From NCBI GenBank assembly GCA_036524155.1, contig DATDCV010000490.1:1-17861 (forward strand): a stretch of 17,861 nt of DNA. The letters run 5' to 3'. The notes below the pieces were generated by a model. It was not told the origin of the DNA, did not search any database, and worked only from the letters and a program-made list of their open reading frames with translations. Source of the DNA: DATDCV01 sp036524155 (GTDB lineage Bacteria > Verrucomicrobiota > Verrucomicrobiia > Limisphaerales > UBA8199). The position numbers and the translations under genes are program-made. Positions 1 through 7,609 of the stretch are shown in pieces. The stretch's first letter is position 1. Each line of letters opens with the position of its first letter.

Positions 1-957
1 GAGGCCGGGCACATCGGCAAGGGGTTCGCCGATTGGCACTACCATCATGTCGCAGGTGCTGGTGCCGATGATCTTCACCAGCACGCCGGGCGCGATGCCT
101 GAGCCAACACCGCCCAAATGCGCATCGAACGCGCCGACGGCGACCGGGATGCCCGCCGGCAGGCCGGTCCGTTTTGCCCACTCCAGGGTGAGGCCGCCTA
201 CGGCGCGGTCCACCGCGTAAGCCTTCGGCCGCAGACGGGCGCGCAATTCGCCTAGTTTCGGGTCCAGTTGAGCGAGGAATTCGGCGTCGGGATACCCGCC
301 CCAACTGTCGTTAAACATCGCTTTATGACCGGCGGCACAAACACCGACGGTCAGTTTGTCGGGGGCTTCGGTGCCCGTCAGCATGGCGGGCACCCAATCA
401 GCGCATTCAACCCACAGGTAAGCTGCGTCGAAGACTTCGGGCGAGGTGCGCAAGCAATGGAGGATCTTGCTAAAGAACCATTCGCTCGAGTAAGTGCCGC
501 CGCATTTGGCGAGATATTGCGGTCGAGTCTTGCGAGCCAGTTCTGTGATCTCACCGGCTTCGGCCACGCCCGTGTGGTCTTTCCACAACCAGGCCATCGC
601 GGCGGGATTCTTCACAAAACGCTTGTCGAAGGCGAGCGGCCGGCCCGTGTTGTCAACAGGGAGCGGTGTGCTGCCGGTGGTATCGACGCCGATGCCAATG
701 ACCTGCTCCGGCGTGAAACCGCGAACGGTCCGCCGGGCCAGAGCCAGCGCTTTCCGGATCGTCTCCTCGGCGCCGCGGACATAATCCGCCGGATGCTGCC
801 GCGCGAGATTCGGGTCCCGAGCCAGGATCACGCCTTGCGTGCCGTGGGCATAATTCCAAACGGCGGTCGCGACCTCGCGGCCGTTGGCGGTGTTGACGAT
901 GAGAGTGCGAACAGAATTGGTGCCGTAATCAAGGCCGAGGGTGTAAGTGGGGCTCAT
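1..957 (-). CDS. araB: Ribulokinase AraB, N-terminal part (cut by window edge)
   Basis: ATP-dependent kinase that phosphorylates L-ribulose to L-ribulose 5-phosphate in cytoplasmic L-arabinose catabolism. The minus-strand frame stays open from an ATG at 957 to base 1, giving 319 codons of a family that usually has about 550-570. The FGGY-kinase phosphate-1 motif LDYGTNSVR is at residues 9-17, IGVDTTGSTPLPVD at about 89-102 and WKDHT at about 125-129. IIGTSTCD lies close to the window edge, before the C-terminal FGGY domain. The order and spacing match E. coli AraB (GLDFGSDSVR, GIGVDSTGSTPAPID, LWKDHT, VIGTSTCD) better than xylulokinase or glycerol kinase, as I recall those sequences. No clear Shine-Dalgarno precedes the ATG, and a heptamer tandem repeat starts 14 bp upstream. 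Other arabinose genes would lie to the left, outside the window. The family call is firm; the exact substrate is inferred from similarity. Confidence 0.9.
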   Translation of the reverse strand, partial: MSPTYTLGLDYGTNSVRTLIVNTANGREVATAVWNYAHGTQGVILARDPNLARQHPADYVRGAEETIRKALALARRTVRGFTPEQVIGIGVDTTGSTPLPVDNTGRPLAFDKRFVKNPAAMAWLWKDHTGVAEAGEITELARKTRPQYLAKCGGTYSSEWFFSKILHCLRTSPEVFDAAYLWVECADWVPAMLTGTEAPDKLTVGVCAAGHKAMFNDSWGGYPDAEFLAQLDPKLGELRARLRPKAYAVDRAVGGLTLEWAKRTGLPAGIPVAVGAFDAHLGGVGSGIAPGVLVKIIGTSTCDMMVVPIGEPLADVPGL

Positions 958-970
958 GTGAAGGTCGAAA

Positions 971-1008
971 GTTACAGGTTACAGGTTGCAGGTTGCAGGT
1001 TGCAGGTT
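971..1008. repeat. Tandem heptamer repeat (GTTRCAG) upstream of araB
   Basis: Five back-to-back 7-bp units are followed by a partial GTT: GTTACAG twice, then GTTGCAG three times. The array lies 14 bp upstream of the araB start codon, in its 5' leader. The period of 7 is not in phase with codons and there is no spacer, so it is a simple microsatellite-like repeat. Such arrays can change length by slippage; whether this one affects araB expression is unknown. Confidence 0.85.
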
Positions 1009-1117
1009 CCCCGTCGGTGATATTTCTCGCCGAAGCATGTCGGTTGGAGGTTTGAACCATAGGGAAAGGCTTATTTGGTTTCCCCTTCCCTGCGCAAGAG
1101 AAAAACCGCGGACAGTC

Positions 1118-1231
1118 GCACCCCCTCAGTCTTGGGTCGGAGCGCCGAGTTGCACTCGGCTTCCACGCGGCCGTCGACGCGGTTAAGCCGATTAAAAATC
1201 GGCGCTCCGACCCAAGACTGAGGCGATACGG
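1118..1231. repeat. 114-bp palindromic intergenic element, copy 1
   Basis: The element has a perfect 25-bp inverted repeat, with arms at 1124-1148 and 1199-1223 enclosing a 50-nt centre. Two smaller hairpins lie inside: GCCGAGT-TGC-ACTCGGC at 1144-1160 and GCCGATT-AAA-AATCGGC at 1187-1203. A cruciform or branched RNA fold and an alternative two-hairpin fold are therefore both possible. A second copy of the same length is at 6346-6459 with about 10 differences by eye; the first 46 bases are identical. Copy 1 ends 4 bp beyond the stop codon of the PQQ-like gene, so it would be transcribed in that gene's 3' end. It resembles a REP-type or MITE-like dispersed repeat. No transposase is present and no target-site duplication was recognised. 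Confidence 0.85.
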
Positions 1232-1235
1232 ACAC

Positions 1236-2507
1236 TCACTTTGCTCCGAGGCAAAAGAGGTGGGACTCGGTGCGGAAGAAGAGCGCGCCATCCGCGATCG
1301 CGGGCGTGGCAAAGCTGGGCTCGCCGAGCGGAATGCTGGAGATCAGCTCGGGGGTTTCCCCCGCCGCCAGCACGTAAACGACGCCCCGTTTGGAAACTCC
1401 ATACAAACGGTCCGCGGCCCAAACCGGCGAGCTGTAAAAGCTGTCCGAAATCTTGTGTTGCCAGAGCCGTTCGCCGGTCGCGACACGATGGCAAACCACC
1501 AGGCCGTTGTCGCCCCACAGGAATAAACGCCCGTCTTTCAGCACCGGCGTTGGCACGTAGGGGATCGAGCTTTTAAACTCGTAAGCCAGCTCCGCCGGGC
1601 GGGTGCGCGACCCAGGTTTCACGGCGACCAACCGCCGGCCGACCCCACCTTCGCCGCACGCGCCGATCACCAGGTTCTCTCCGAGCACCGGCGAACCGAC
1701 CACCCTGAACGGAAAAGCGTTCGTGAGCTCCCAGTTGACGGTGCCGCTGCGCAGATCCACCGCGGTGATGCCTAAGGCGGAGCTGGCAAAGATCGCCTCC
1801 GTCTGGCCTTCGGGTGTCTGCCGGACACAGGGAGTAGCGTAAGCCGCGCGGTCGGCGCGCCGCTCGAGCCGCCAACGGCTCGCCCCCGAAGTCGCATCCA
1901 GCGCCGTCAGAAAACTGGGGCCGTCCTGGTCGTTGTTTACGAGCACGAGGTCATCGACGACGATGAGCGAGGCGCCGCTGCCGTGCTGGCTCTTGAACGG
2001 GCCAAGATTGACCCGCCACACGTCCTTGCCTCCGTGGTCGAGAGCCACCACCGTGACTTCGTCGCGCGTCGTCCAGTAGACGTACACCCGGTTCGCATCC
2101 ACCGCGGGTGTGGAAGTGGCGTAACCGTTGTCCCGGTTCTTGGGAAAGGTGGCGGACGGGAATTCGCGCCGCCAGGCGATGCTCCCGTCGCTGGTGTTTA
2201 GGCAGACGACAATCCGGACCGCATTGGTCTTATCGCTGCAAAGGACAAAGGCCCGGTCAGACCAAATCACCGGCGACGCATGGCCGACCCCGGGCAGTGT
2301 GGCTTTCCACCGGTAATCCTTATCCGTCCAGGCCGAGGGAAGGTTCGTTGCCGAAGAAATCCCGGTACCATTCGGTCCTCGAAATCGGGTCCATTCACCA
2401 GCATCCTCCGCGGCCTGGAGCGTCACGGTTGTGAGCGCCCACAAGAAGCAAATGCTTAAGGCATGGCGTCTCGCCCCACACGGGTTGGATTTATTCCGCT
2501 TGCACAT
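1236..2507 (-). CDS. Exported PQQ-like beta-propeller repeat protein
   Basis: About 423 residues from the ATG at 2507. The frame stays open upstream, and ATGs at 2531 and 2591 are alternative starts. The 2507 start gives an N-terminal signal sequence: a basic stretch (MCKRNKS...RRH) followed by the hydrophobic ALSICFLWALTTVTLQA and a likely cut near residue 33. The mature protein opens with EWTRFRGPNGTG, the conserved entry of PQQ-like/BamB-like eight-bladed propellers in Planctomycetes and Verrucomicrobia. Propeller repeats of the type 'V(V/A)LD...G...W' follow (CLNTSDGSIAWRREF, ALDHGGKDVWRVNL, ALDATSGASRWRLE, AVDLRSGTVNWELT, CHRVATGERLWQHK). No fused dehydrogenase domain or haem CxxCH motif is visible, so enzyme activity cannot be assumed; a periplasmic binding or scaffold role is as likely. 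It lies downstream of the permease gene on the same strand. Confidence 0.85.
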   Translation of the reverse strand: MCKRNKSNPCGARRHALSICFLWALTTVTLQAAEDAGEWTRFRGPNGTGISSATNLPSAWTDKDYRWKATLPGVGHASPVIWSDRAFVLCSDKTNAVRIVVCLNTSDGSIAWRREFPSATFPKNRDNGYATSTPAVDANRVYVYWTTRDEVTVVALDHGGKDVWRVNLGPFKSQHGSGASLIVVDDLVLVNNDQDGPSFLTALDATSGASRWRLERRADRAAYATPCVRQTPEGQTEAIFASSALGITAVDLRSGTVNWELTNAFPFRVVGSPVLGENLVIGACGEGGVGRRLVAVKPGSRTRPAELAYEFKSSIPYVPTPVLKDGRLFLWGDNGLVVCHRVATGERLWQHKISDSFYSSPVWAADRLYGVSKRGVVYVLAAGETPELISSIPLGEPSFATPAIADGALFFRTESHLFCLGAK

Positions 2508-2606
2508 CCAGGACCTGAGACTTGGATACATAAGTAGCAAAAACTTGAGGCCACCAACACTTAAGAAAACGCGAGCAGGGTTTGAGAGCATCCTCGGGGC
2601 AACCGT

Positions 2607-4175
2607 TCATAGTGAGGTTGTGGGCTTGGCTTCCGCGCGGCGGCCGTTGCCCAGGCGGCTTCGGCGGATGCCGTACAGGAAATAGATCACCAGGCCGGCG
2701 AACATCCAGAGGAAGAAACGGATCCAGGTGATCTTGGGCAGCTCGAACATGAGGTAAGCGCAGCACGCGATTGCGCCGAGGGGAACCCACGGCACCAGCG
2801 GCGTGCGAAATGGACGCGGCCGGTCGGGCTCAAGGTAGCGCAGGATGATGACGCCGGCGCCAACCAGCGCGAAGGCGAAGAGCGTGCCGATATTGGTCAA
2901 TTCAACCAACTCGCCGATGTTCGCGATCGACGAGCAGATGGCGACAACAATGCCCGTAATGATCGTTGTCACGTGAGGGGTGCGGAAGCGGGGATGCACG
3001 CGCGCCGCCCAGGAGGGGAGCAAGCCATCCCGTCCCATGGAAAAGAAGATGCGCGGCTGAGCGGCCTGGTAGGGTACGAGCGCGGAGGTGGTGGCAATGA
3101 CAGCCCCAAAGGCGATGATGCTGGCCGTCCAGTTCATGCCGAGGGCGGAGAATACGTAGGCCAGCGGCTCCGCGTTGCCGAGCTTGTCCCATTTGGCCAT
3201 GCCGGTGAGCACTGCGGCGACGGCGACATAAAGGAGGGTGCAAATGACCAGGCTCGCCAGGATGCCAATCGGCATATCGCGTTGCGGGTTCCGCGTCTCT
3301 TCCGCCGCGGTTGTAACCGCGTCGAAGCCGATATAGGCGAAGAAGATTATCGCCGCCGCACTCGAAATGCCCTTGAAACCATTGGGAGCAAAAGGCGCCC
3401 AGTTTTCGGGTTGCACGTACATCGCGCCAAGGACGAGGAAAAAGGCGATGATGCCGAGCTTGATGATCACCAGCACCGTGTTGAATCTGGCGGTTTCACG
3501 AATGCCGACCAGCACCACCCAGGTGACCACCAGAACGATCCCGAACGCGGGCAGATTGAACACAATCGGCACGCCGAGAAGATGAGGCGCCTGCTGCAGC
3601 GCCTCCGCGGCACGCAAGACTGCAGGGTCCAACTTTGCCGGGTCCAGGTGGGCCGCCTGGGCGCTGGCGACTTGGGCGGCGGCTTGGATGGCCGAGCGGA
3701 AGTCGGTTCCCAGCCATCCCGGCACATGGACGTGGAAGTTGGCCAGCAACGCCTGAAAATAGGCCGACCAGGTAACCGCGACCGCCGCATTGCTAATTGC
3801 ATATTCCAATATCAAGTCCCAGCCGATCAGCCAGGCGGCGAGCTCCCCCAGCGTCGCGTACGCATACGTATAAGCCGACCCCGAGACCGGCACCATCGCG
3901 GCGAACTCCGAATAACAAAGCGCCGCGAAGCCGCAGGCGACCGCGACGATGAGAAATGAGACAGCCAATGCCGGGCCGGCGCCAATGTGTTCGCCGCCGC
4001 CGGCCGCCGCCGTGCCAGCCGTGGAAAAGATTCCCGCGCCGACGATTGCGCCGACACCCAACAAGGTAAGTTGCACAGGCCCGAGGACGCGCCGAAGCTG
4101 GTGCTGCGGCTCAGTTGTCTCACCCACCAGGTGGTCGAGGGATTTGCGGCGGAAAAATTGGCCCGGAGTGATCAA
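2607..4175 (-). CDS. APC-superfamily amino acid permease, cationic amino acid transporter type
   Basis: Inner-membrane secondary transporter of 522 residues with about 12 hydrophobic segments. The TM1 motif GVGAIVGAGIF is at residues 40-50. YSEFAAMVPVSGSAYTYAY and the GWDLILEY helix follow, then FFAYIGFDAVTTAAEETRNP, and QPRIFFSMGRDGLLP before the last helices. These are hallmarks of the CAT branch (YfnA/CAT-like) of the amino acid-polyamine-organocation superfamily. The N-terminus RRKSLDHL also fits that branch. The start codon is TTG at 4175; the frame has no ATG, GTG or TTG upstream before a stop. An Ala-rich stretch of about 60 residues between the 'YFQALLANFH' helix and the 'IVFNLPAFG' helix is longer than I expect for the family. 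It is divergent from the response regulator at 4306 and upstream of the PQQ-like gene. The actual substrate cannot be read from the sequence. Confidence 0.92.
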   Translation of the reverse strand: MITPGQFFRRKSLDHLVGETTEPQHQLRRVLGPVQLTLLGVGAIVGAGIFSTAGTAAAGGGEHIGAGPALAVSFLIVAVACGFAALCYSEFAAMVPVSGSAYTYAYATLGELAAWLIGWDLILEYAISNAAVAVTWSAYFQALLANFHVHVPGWLGTDFRSAIQAAAQVASAQAAHLDPAKLDPAVLRAAEALQQAPHLLGVPIVFNLPAFGIVLVVTWVVLVGIRETARFNTVLVIIKLGIIAFFLVLGAMYVQPENWAPFAPNGFKGISSAAAIIFFAYIGFDAVTTAAEETRNPQRDMPIGILASLVICTLLYVAVAAVLTGMAKWDKLGNAEPLAYVFSALGMNWTASIIAFGAVIATTSALVPYQAAQPRIFFSMGRDGLLPSWAARVHPRFRTPHVTTIITGIVVAICSSIANIGELVELTNIGTLFAFALVGAGVIILRYLEPDRPRPFRTPLVPWVPLGAIACCAYLMFELPKITWIRFFLWMFAGLVIYFLYGIRRSRLGNGRRAEAKPTTSL

Positions 4176-4305
4176 GCAGCGGAACCCCGAGTTGTTCTTG
4201 TTGCGCGCACAGTCGCCAGCAGATTTCAGCGCGCTGATTAGTGCAAGTAAAAATGTTGCTCACAAAGGACTTGAAGTGGAGCTAATGTAGGCTACGCTAA
4301 CGAGC

Positions 4306-4719
4306 ATGGGGACCGAAGGGCATGACGGTCAGAAAGTCCTCGTCATCGATGATGACCCGGTCATGCATCGCCTTTTCCAGAACATCCTCCACCACGCCAG
4401 CTACGAGGTGGTGGTCGCCAGCACGGGGGTCGAAGGGATACAACTCGCGGAACGCGAGGCGCCTCTATTGGTTATCCTCGACTATGTCATGCCCGATATG
4501 GATGGCCTGGACACCCTCAAAGAGCTAAAGAAACGCCAGGCCACCAAAGGGATACCTGTTTTGATCGCCACCGGTTTTCTGGACGCCATGGTCAACGAGC
4601 AATTCCTGGCTGCCGGTGCTGCCGCCTGCTTGTCGAAGCCATTTTCGGCCCCGGTGTTGCTGGATTTGGTGCAGAAGCTGGTCGTGCCCCTCGCCCCCTC
4701 AAACGGCTGCAGCGTTTGA
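4306..4719 (+). CDS. Single-domain response regulator (CheY-like receiver)
   Basis: A 137-residue protein made only of a receiver domain. The acidic pocket is D15/D16, the phosphoacceptor is D59 in VILDYVMPDMDG, the switch Thr is T89 in LIATGF, and K111 lies in CLSKPF. All positions needed for phosphotransfer are therefore present. There is no DNA-binding or enzymatic output domain, so it probably works by protein-protein contact, like CheY or Spo0F, or as a phosphate relay. No histidine kinase is encoded nearby, so it is an orphan. It starts with ATG, has no clear ribosome-binding site, and is divergent from the permease across 130 bp. Confidence 0.92.
   Translation: MGTEGHDGQKVLVIDDDPVMHRLFQNILHHASYEVVVASTGVEGIQLAEREAPLLVILDYVMPDMDGLDTLKELKKRQATKGIPVLIATGFLDAMVNEQFLAAGAAACLSKPFSAPVLLDLVQKLVVPLAPSNGCSV
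4699..4719 (+). terminator. Possible hairpin overlapping the response-regulator stop codon
   Basis: TCAAACG at 4699-4705 and CGTTTGA at 4713-4719 form a 7-bp stem with a 7-nt loop that includes the TGA stop. No T-run follows, so a classical intrinsic terminator is not shown; this is only a candidate 3'-end structure. Confidence 0.25.
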
Positions 4720-5053
4720 AGGCGGAAGCAAGCCAGTCGCACGTTGAAGTCTCTCACCGACGCTTCGCAATTGAGATCTCTGTGGAGGGCGGTGTGCAAG
4801 CCCCATGGTGTCAGTAGAGCTTCCCTGCGGGCGCGTAGGCTTTCGTCCACGGTAACGTCCGCCTACAAGGTGCTTTAGCATTCCCCACATAGCTGTAAAT
4901 CGAACATTGCGGCGGGGAAAAGTGCGGGCCCCGGACGCAGGAAGGTTTCCTTGCGGGAACGGGTCGGGGTTGGCGCAGCGGATGCTGAACTCAGCGGGGT
5001 AGCGGCTCGCTGTGGAGCGGTCACGCTACACGAACAGGTTTGCGACATTTCTG
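4720..5053. other. 334-bp gap without a supported gene
   Basis: This lies between the response regulator and the CAP-domain gene. The short open frames here have no family signature, no ribosome-binding site and no unusual composition. I see no tRNA, no long inverted repeat and no convincing promoter. The promoter of the CAP gene presumably lies in the right half. If the CAP gene were to start at the GTG at 5012, the gap would be 42 bp shorter. Confidence 0.5.
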
Positions 5054-6307
5054 ATGAAAAAGAGGACACGCAGGGCGGGTCTGAGAAGAGCCACCGTTTG
5101 GATACCAGCAACGCTTGCTGGTTGTTGCGCGGTATTGTTCCTTGCGGAAGCGGGCCGCGGCCAGGAGCTTGGCCCGCCGCCGAGAGCCGACGAGCGCGAT
5201 TTTGTGCCGGTCGCAATCTGGCAGCAGAAAGAGCTGACGGTCGATACCAGCGATCGCTCCTCCGTGGCGGAGTTCTATCAAACGGTTTACAGGGCCTCAC
5301 AAGGTGCGGCTTCCGGCTGGACCGGGAATCGCTCCACCTGCACCGCCGGCACGACGAGCCAGGCCTATGCAGATGCAACGATCCTGCGGGTGAACTACTT
5401 TCGCGCGATGACAGGCCTGCCAGGCGACGTAATTCTCAGCAACGCGTGGAATCTGAAGGCGCAGGATGCCGCGCTGATGATGTCCGCCCAAGGGCAGTTG
5501 TCGCACTCGCCCGACACGTCGTGGAAGTGCTACACGGCTGCCGGGGCGGAGGCGGCCGGGAAGTCAAATCTCGCCCTGGGTGCTGATGCCGCTGCCGCCA
5601 TCGATCTCTATATGGACGATCCGGGGGCCGGCGGCAACGCGGCGGTGGGACACCGGCGCTGGATACTCTATCCGCCCACCAAAATCATGGGCACAGGCAA
5701 CATCCCGAACACCGGGGGCTGGGCGGCCAACGACCTGTGGGTCATCGGCAGAGCAGGCTCGCGCCCCGCGCAACCCGCCTGGGTCGCCTGGCCGCCCAAG
5801 GGTTTTGTCCCTTACCAGGTGATGCCACGATCCTCCGGCCGCTGGTCCTTTTCGTACCCCGGCGCGTCTTTTGCCAATGCCGCCGTGTTCATGCAGCGTC
5901 TCGGCACCAATGTATCCCTCACGCTTGAGACCCAGGCTCCAGGCTACGGTGACAATACGATCGTATGGGTGCCGCAAGGTGTGCCTGCCACCGCGCCGAC
6001 CGGCGATGTGATTTACACGGTTACCGTCAGCAACGTCGTCATCAGTTCTCAGGCGCGGCTGTTCACTTACAGCGTCACCATCATCGATCCCGACGTGCCG
6101 GCGTTGGCGGCGGGGCGAGGCCCGACGAACTCCATTGCGCTCTCCTGGTCAGCGTCGAGTTCCGGCTACACGCTGCAGCAAAACTCCTCGCTCGCCGATA
6201 GCGGTGGGTGGACCCGCGCCGGAGTGAACACGCAGGTCGTCAGCAACCGTTACGTCGCGATCGTCACTAACGGCCCGGGCCGGATGTTCTTCCGTCTGCG
6301 GAAATGA
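5054..6307 (+). CDS. Secreted CAP-domain (SCP/PR-1-like) protein with C-terminal verrucomicrobial tail module
   Basis: 417 residues from the ATG at 5054, chosen because it gives a normal export signal (MKKRTRRAGLRR followed by a hydrophobic segment). The in-frame GTG at 5012 would bury that signal. Cleavage near AEA-GRG fits signal peptidase I, but LAGC at 21-24 also matches a lipobox, so a lipoprotein is possible. The CAP core spans about residues 105-205: RVNYFRAMTGLP, then LKAQDAALMMSAQGQLSHSP with H151, then the SNL stretch, then AVGHRRWIL with H200. H151 and H200 are the likely pair of CAP cavity histidines, with E166 a possible acidic partner. Cysteines C96 and C159 could form a disulfide. 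The last 80 residues (ALSWSASSSGYTLQQNSSLA ... MFFRLRK) look like a small beta-sandwich tail found on many verrucomicrobial exported proteins. Bacterial CAP functions are poorly defined, so no activity is claimed. Confidence 0.82.
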   Translation: MKKRTRRAGLRRATVWIPATLAGCCAVLFLAEAGRGQELGPPPRADERDFVPVAIWQQKELTVDTSDRSSVAEFYQTVYRASQGAASGWTGNRSTCTAGTTSQAYADATILRVNYFRAMTGLPGDVILSNAWNLKAQDAALMMSAQGQLSHSPDTSWKCYTAAGAEAAGKSNLALGADAAAAIDLYMDDPGAGGNAAVGHRRWILYPPTKIMGTGNIPNTGGWAANDLWVIGRAGSRPAQPAWVAWPPKGFVPYQVMPRSSGRWSFSYPGASFANAAVFMQRLGTNVSLTLETQAPGYGDNTIVWVPQGVPATAPTGDVIYTVTVSNVVISSQARLFTYSVTIIDPDVPALAAGRGPTNSIALSWSASSSGYTLQQNSSLADSGGWTRAGVNTQVVSNRYVAIVTNGPGRMFFRLRK

Positions 6308-6345
6308 CAGAAGCACCGTGCTCCTGATCTTGCGCCAGGGTGGAG

Positions 6346-6459
6346 GCACCCCCTCAGTCTTGGGTCGGAGCGCCGAGTTGCACTCGGCTTACAGGAGGCC
6401 GTCGGCTCGCTTAAGCCGATTAGAAATCGGCGCTCCGGCCCCAGACTGAGGGGATACGG
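6346..6459. repeat. 114-bp palindromic intergenic element, copy 2
   Basis: Same element as at 1118-1231, with arms of 27 bp at 6350-6376 and 6427-6453 and two mismatches between arms. The internal GCCGAGT/ACTCGGC hairpin is conserved; the second internal hairpin keeps its stem, with G in the loop. It starts 38 bp after the stop of the CAP gene and ends 68 bp before the nuclease gene. Both copies have the same orientation on the plus strand but opposite orientation relative to the gene they follow. Confidence 0.85.
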
Positions 6460-6527
6460 GTGGTGGGGAATTTGCCTTCTGAAATGCGTTTCCACCCATT
6501 AGACTCAAGGAAATTGATTTTCACGAG

Positions 6528-7577
6528 ATGATGAGACGTATTTTGTTAGTCACGCTGGTTCTGAGCCTGCTGCGAACCGGCGCGTTCGTTGCGTCGGCTT
6601 GGGATTACGAGGGCCATCGCACGGTGAACCAGCTCGCGCTGAGCTGCCTGCCCACGAATTTTCCCGCTTTCGTGCACGGTGTAGCCGCGACGGAACGTAT
6701 CGCCTTCCTGGGTGGGGAAGCGGACCGGTGGCGGAACGTCCCTGACCTCGCCCTGCGCCACTGCAACGGGCCCGACCATTACCTCGATGTGGAGCAGTTG
6801 GCCGTCTACGGCCTGAACCCCGAGATGCTCCCGGTCTTCCGCTACGACTTTGTGGCGCAACTCGCGTTGGTTCGCAAAGAACACCCGGAGAAATTCCCCG
6901 AGCCGGCCGCCGCCAGGAACGAGGATCACACGCGAGAACTGGTGGGGTTGCTGCCCTGGGCGATCGCCGAAAATTATGCGAAGCTCAAGTCGGGGTTTGC
7001 CTATCTGAAGGCCTACCAACAGGACGGCGGGACGCCCGACGAGATCGCCAACGCCGAAGGCAACATCCTCTATGTGATGGGGGTTCTGGGGCATTACGTG
7101 GCCGATGCGTCGCAGCCTCTGCACACGACGGTGCACCATCACGGCTGGGTGGGCGACAATCCCCAGGGTTATTCCACCAACAGCCGAATCCACGGCTGGA
7201 TCGACGGCGGTTACCTGGCGAAGGTTGGCGGACCGGGCGTTGAACGCCTGAACGGAAAGCTGCGCGAGGCAAAGCCGGTCACGCTCAACGGCCGCGAGGC
7301 GAAGCCCGAGGAAATGTTTCAGGCCGCGGTAGGCTTTGTCATGGAGCAGAACCGCCTGGTGGAAACGCTTTACCAGATGGAGAAGGAAGGCAAATTCTCC
7401 GGAGAAGGCGACAACGGACTGGCTGGAAAGGCCTTTCTCGAAACGCAGCTCGCCAGGTCCGGGCAGTGGCTCGCCGACCTGTGGTATTCGGCCTTCCAGC
7501 AGGCCCCGCCGGATACGTTCCTCAAACGCCAGCTCGCCGGCCGAAAGGGGTCGACGGCGCGGGAAAAGACCAACTGA
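6528..7577 (+). CDS. Secreted S1/P1-type zinc-dependent nuclease
   Basis: 349 residues. A signal peptide (MMRRILLVTLVLSLLRTGAFVASA) is followed directly by W25, which would become the N-terminal Trp that binds zinc in the P1 nuclease/phospholipase C fold. All nine ligands can be placed: W25, H30 (YEGH), D66 (EADRW), H84 (GPDHYLD), H189 and D193 (GHYVAD), H199 (SQPLH), and H222 and D226 (HGWID). The spacing 189-193-199-222-226 is identical to H116-D120-H126-H149-D153 of fungal nuclease P1. The expected activity is cleavage of single-stranded DNA/RNA and removal of 3'-phosphates outside the cytoplasm, probably for nutrient scavenging. ATG at 6528 or 6531 would give nearly the same protein. The DUF885 gene begins 32 bp downstream and is probably co-transcribed. 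Confidence 0.93.
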   Translation: MMRRILLVTLVLSLLRTGAFVASAWDYEGHRTVNQLALSCLPTNFPAFVHGVAATERIAFLGGEADRWRNVPDLALRHCNGPDHYLDVEQLAVYGLNPEMLPVFRYDFVAQLALVRKEHPEKFPEPAAARNEDHTRELVGLLPWAIAENYAKLKSGFAYLKAYQQDGGTPDEIANAEGNILYVMGVLGHYVADASQPLHTTVHHHGWVGDNPQGYSTNSRIHGWIDGGYLAKVGGPGVERLNGKLREAKPVTLNGREAKPEEMFQAAVGFVMEQNRLVETLYQMEKEGKFSGEGDNGLAGKAFLETQLARSGQWLADLWYSAFQQAPPDTFLKRQLAGRKGSTAREKTN

Positions 7578-7609
7578 CTCAGGGACCCCGCCTGTAACTG
7601 CGATCCTTT

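Noticed and set aside
971..1008. Possible CRISPR array
   Set aside because: Units are 7 bp with no spacers, and no cas genes are present.
929..1312. Minus-strand open frame of 127 codons across the palindromic element, sharing a peptide with one at 6250-6495
   Set aside because: The shared peptide (ERRFLIGL...SATRRSDPRLRG) is simply the translation of the repeated DNA. The frame also overlaps araB and the PQQ-like gene and has no ribosome-binding site.
2973..3959. Plus-strand open frame of 328 codons antisense to the permease
   Set aside because: The opposite strand encodes a convincing membrane transporter with all family motifs. The antisense product is low-complexity Arg/Asp/Gly-rich.
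4482..4850. Minus-strand frame of 122 codons after the first response regulator
   Set aside because: It overlaps the receiver domain by more than half, with no motif or ribosome-binding site.
4901..5011. Possible tRNA around GGTTGGCGCAGCGG
   Set aside because: No acceptor-stem pairing, anticodon arm or T-loop (GTTCRANYC) could be placed.
1118..6459. The two palindromic copies as ends of a composite transposon
   Set aside because: The roughly 5 kb between them holds ordinary genes on both strands and no transposase. The copies lie in direct orientation, and no target-site duplication was recognised.
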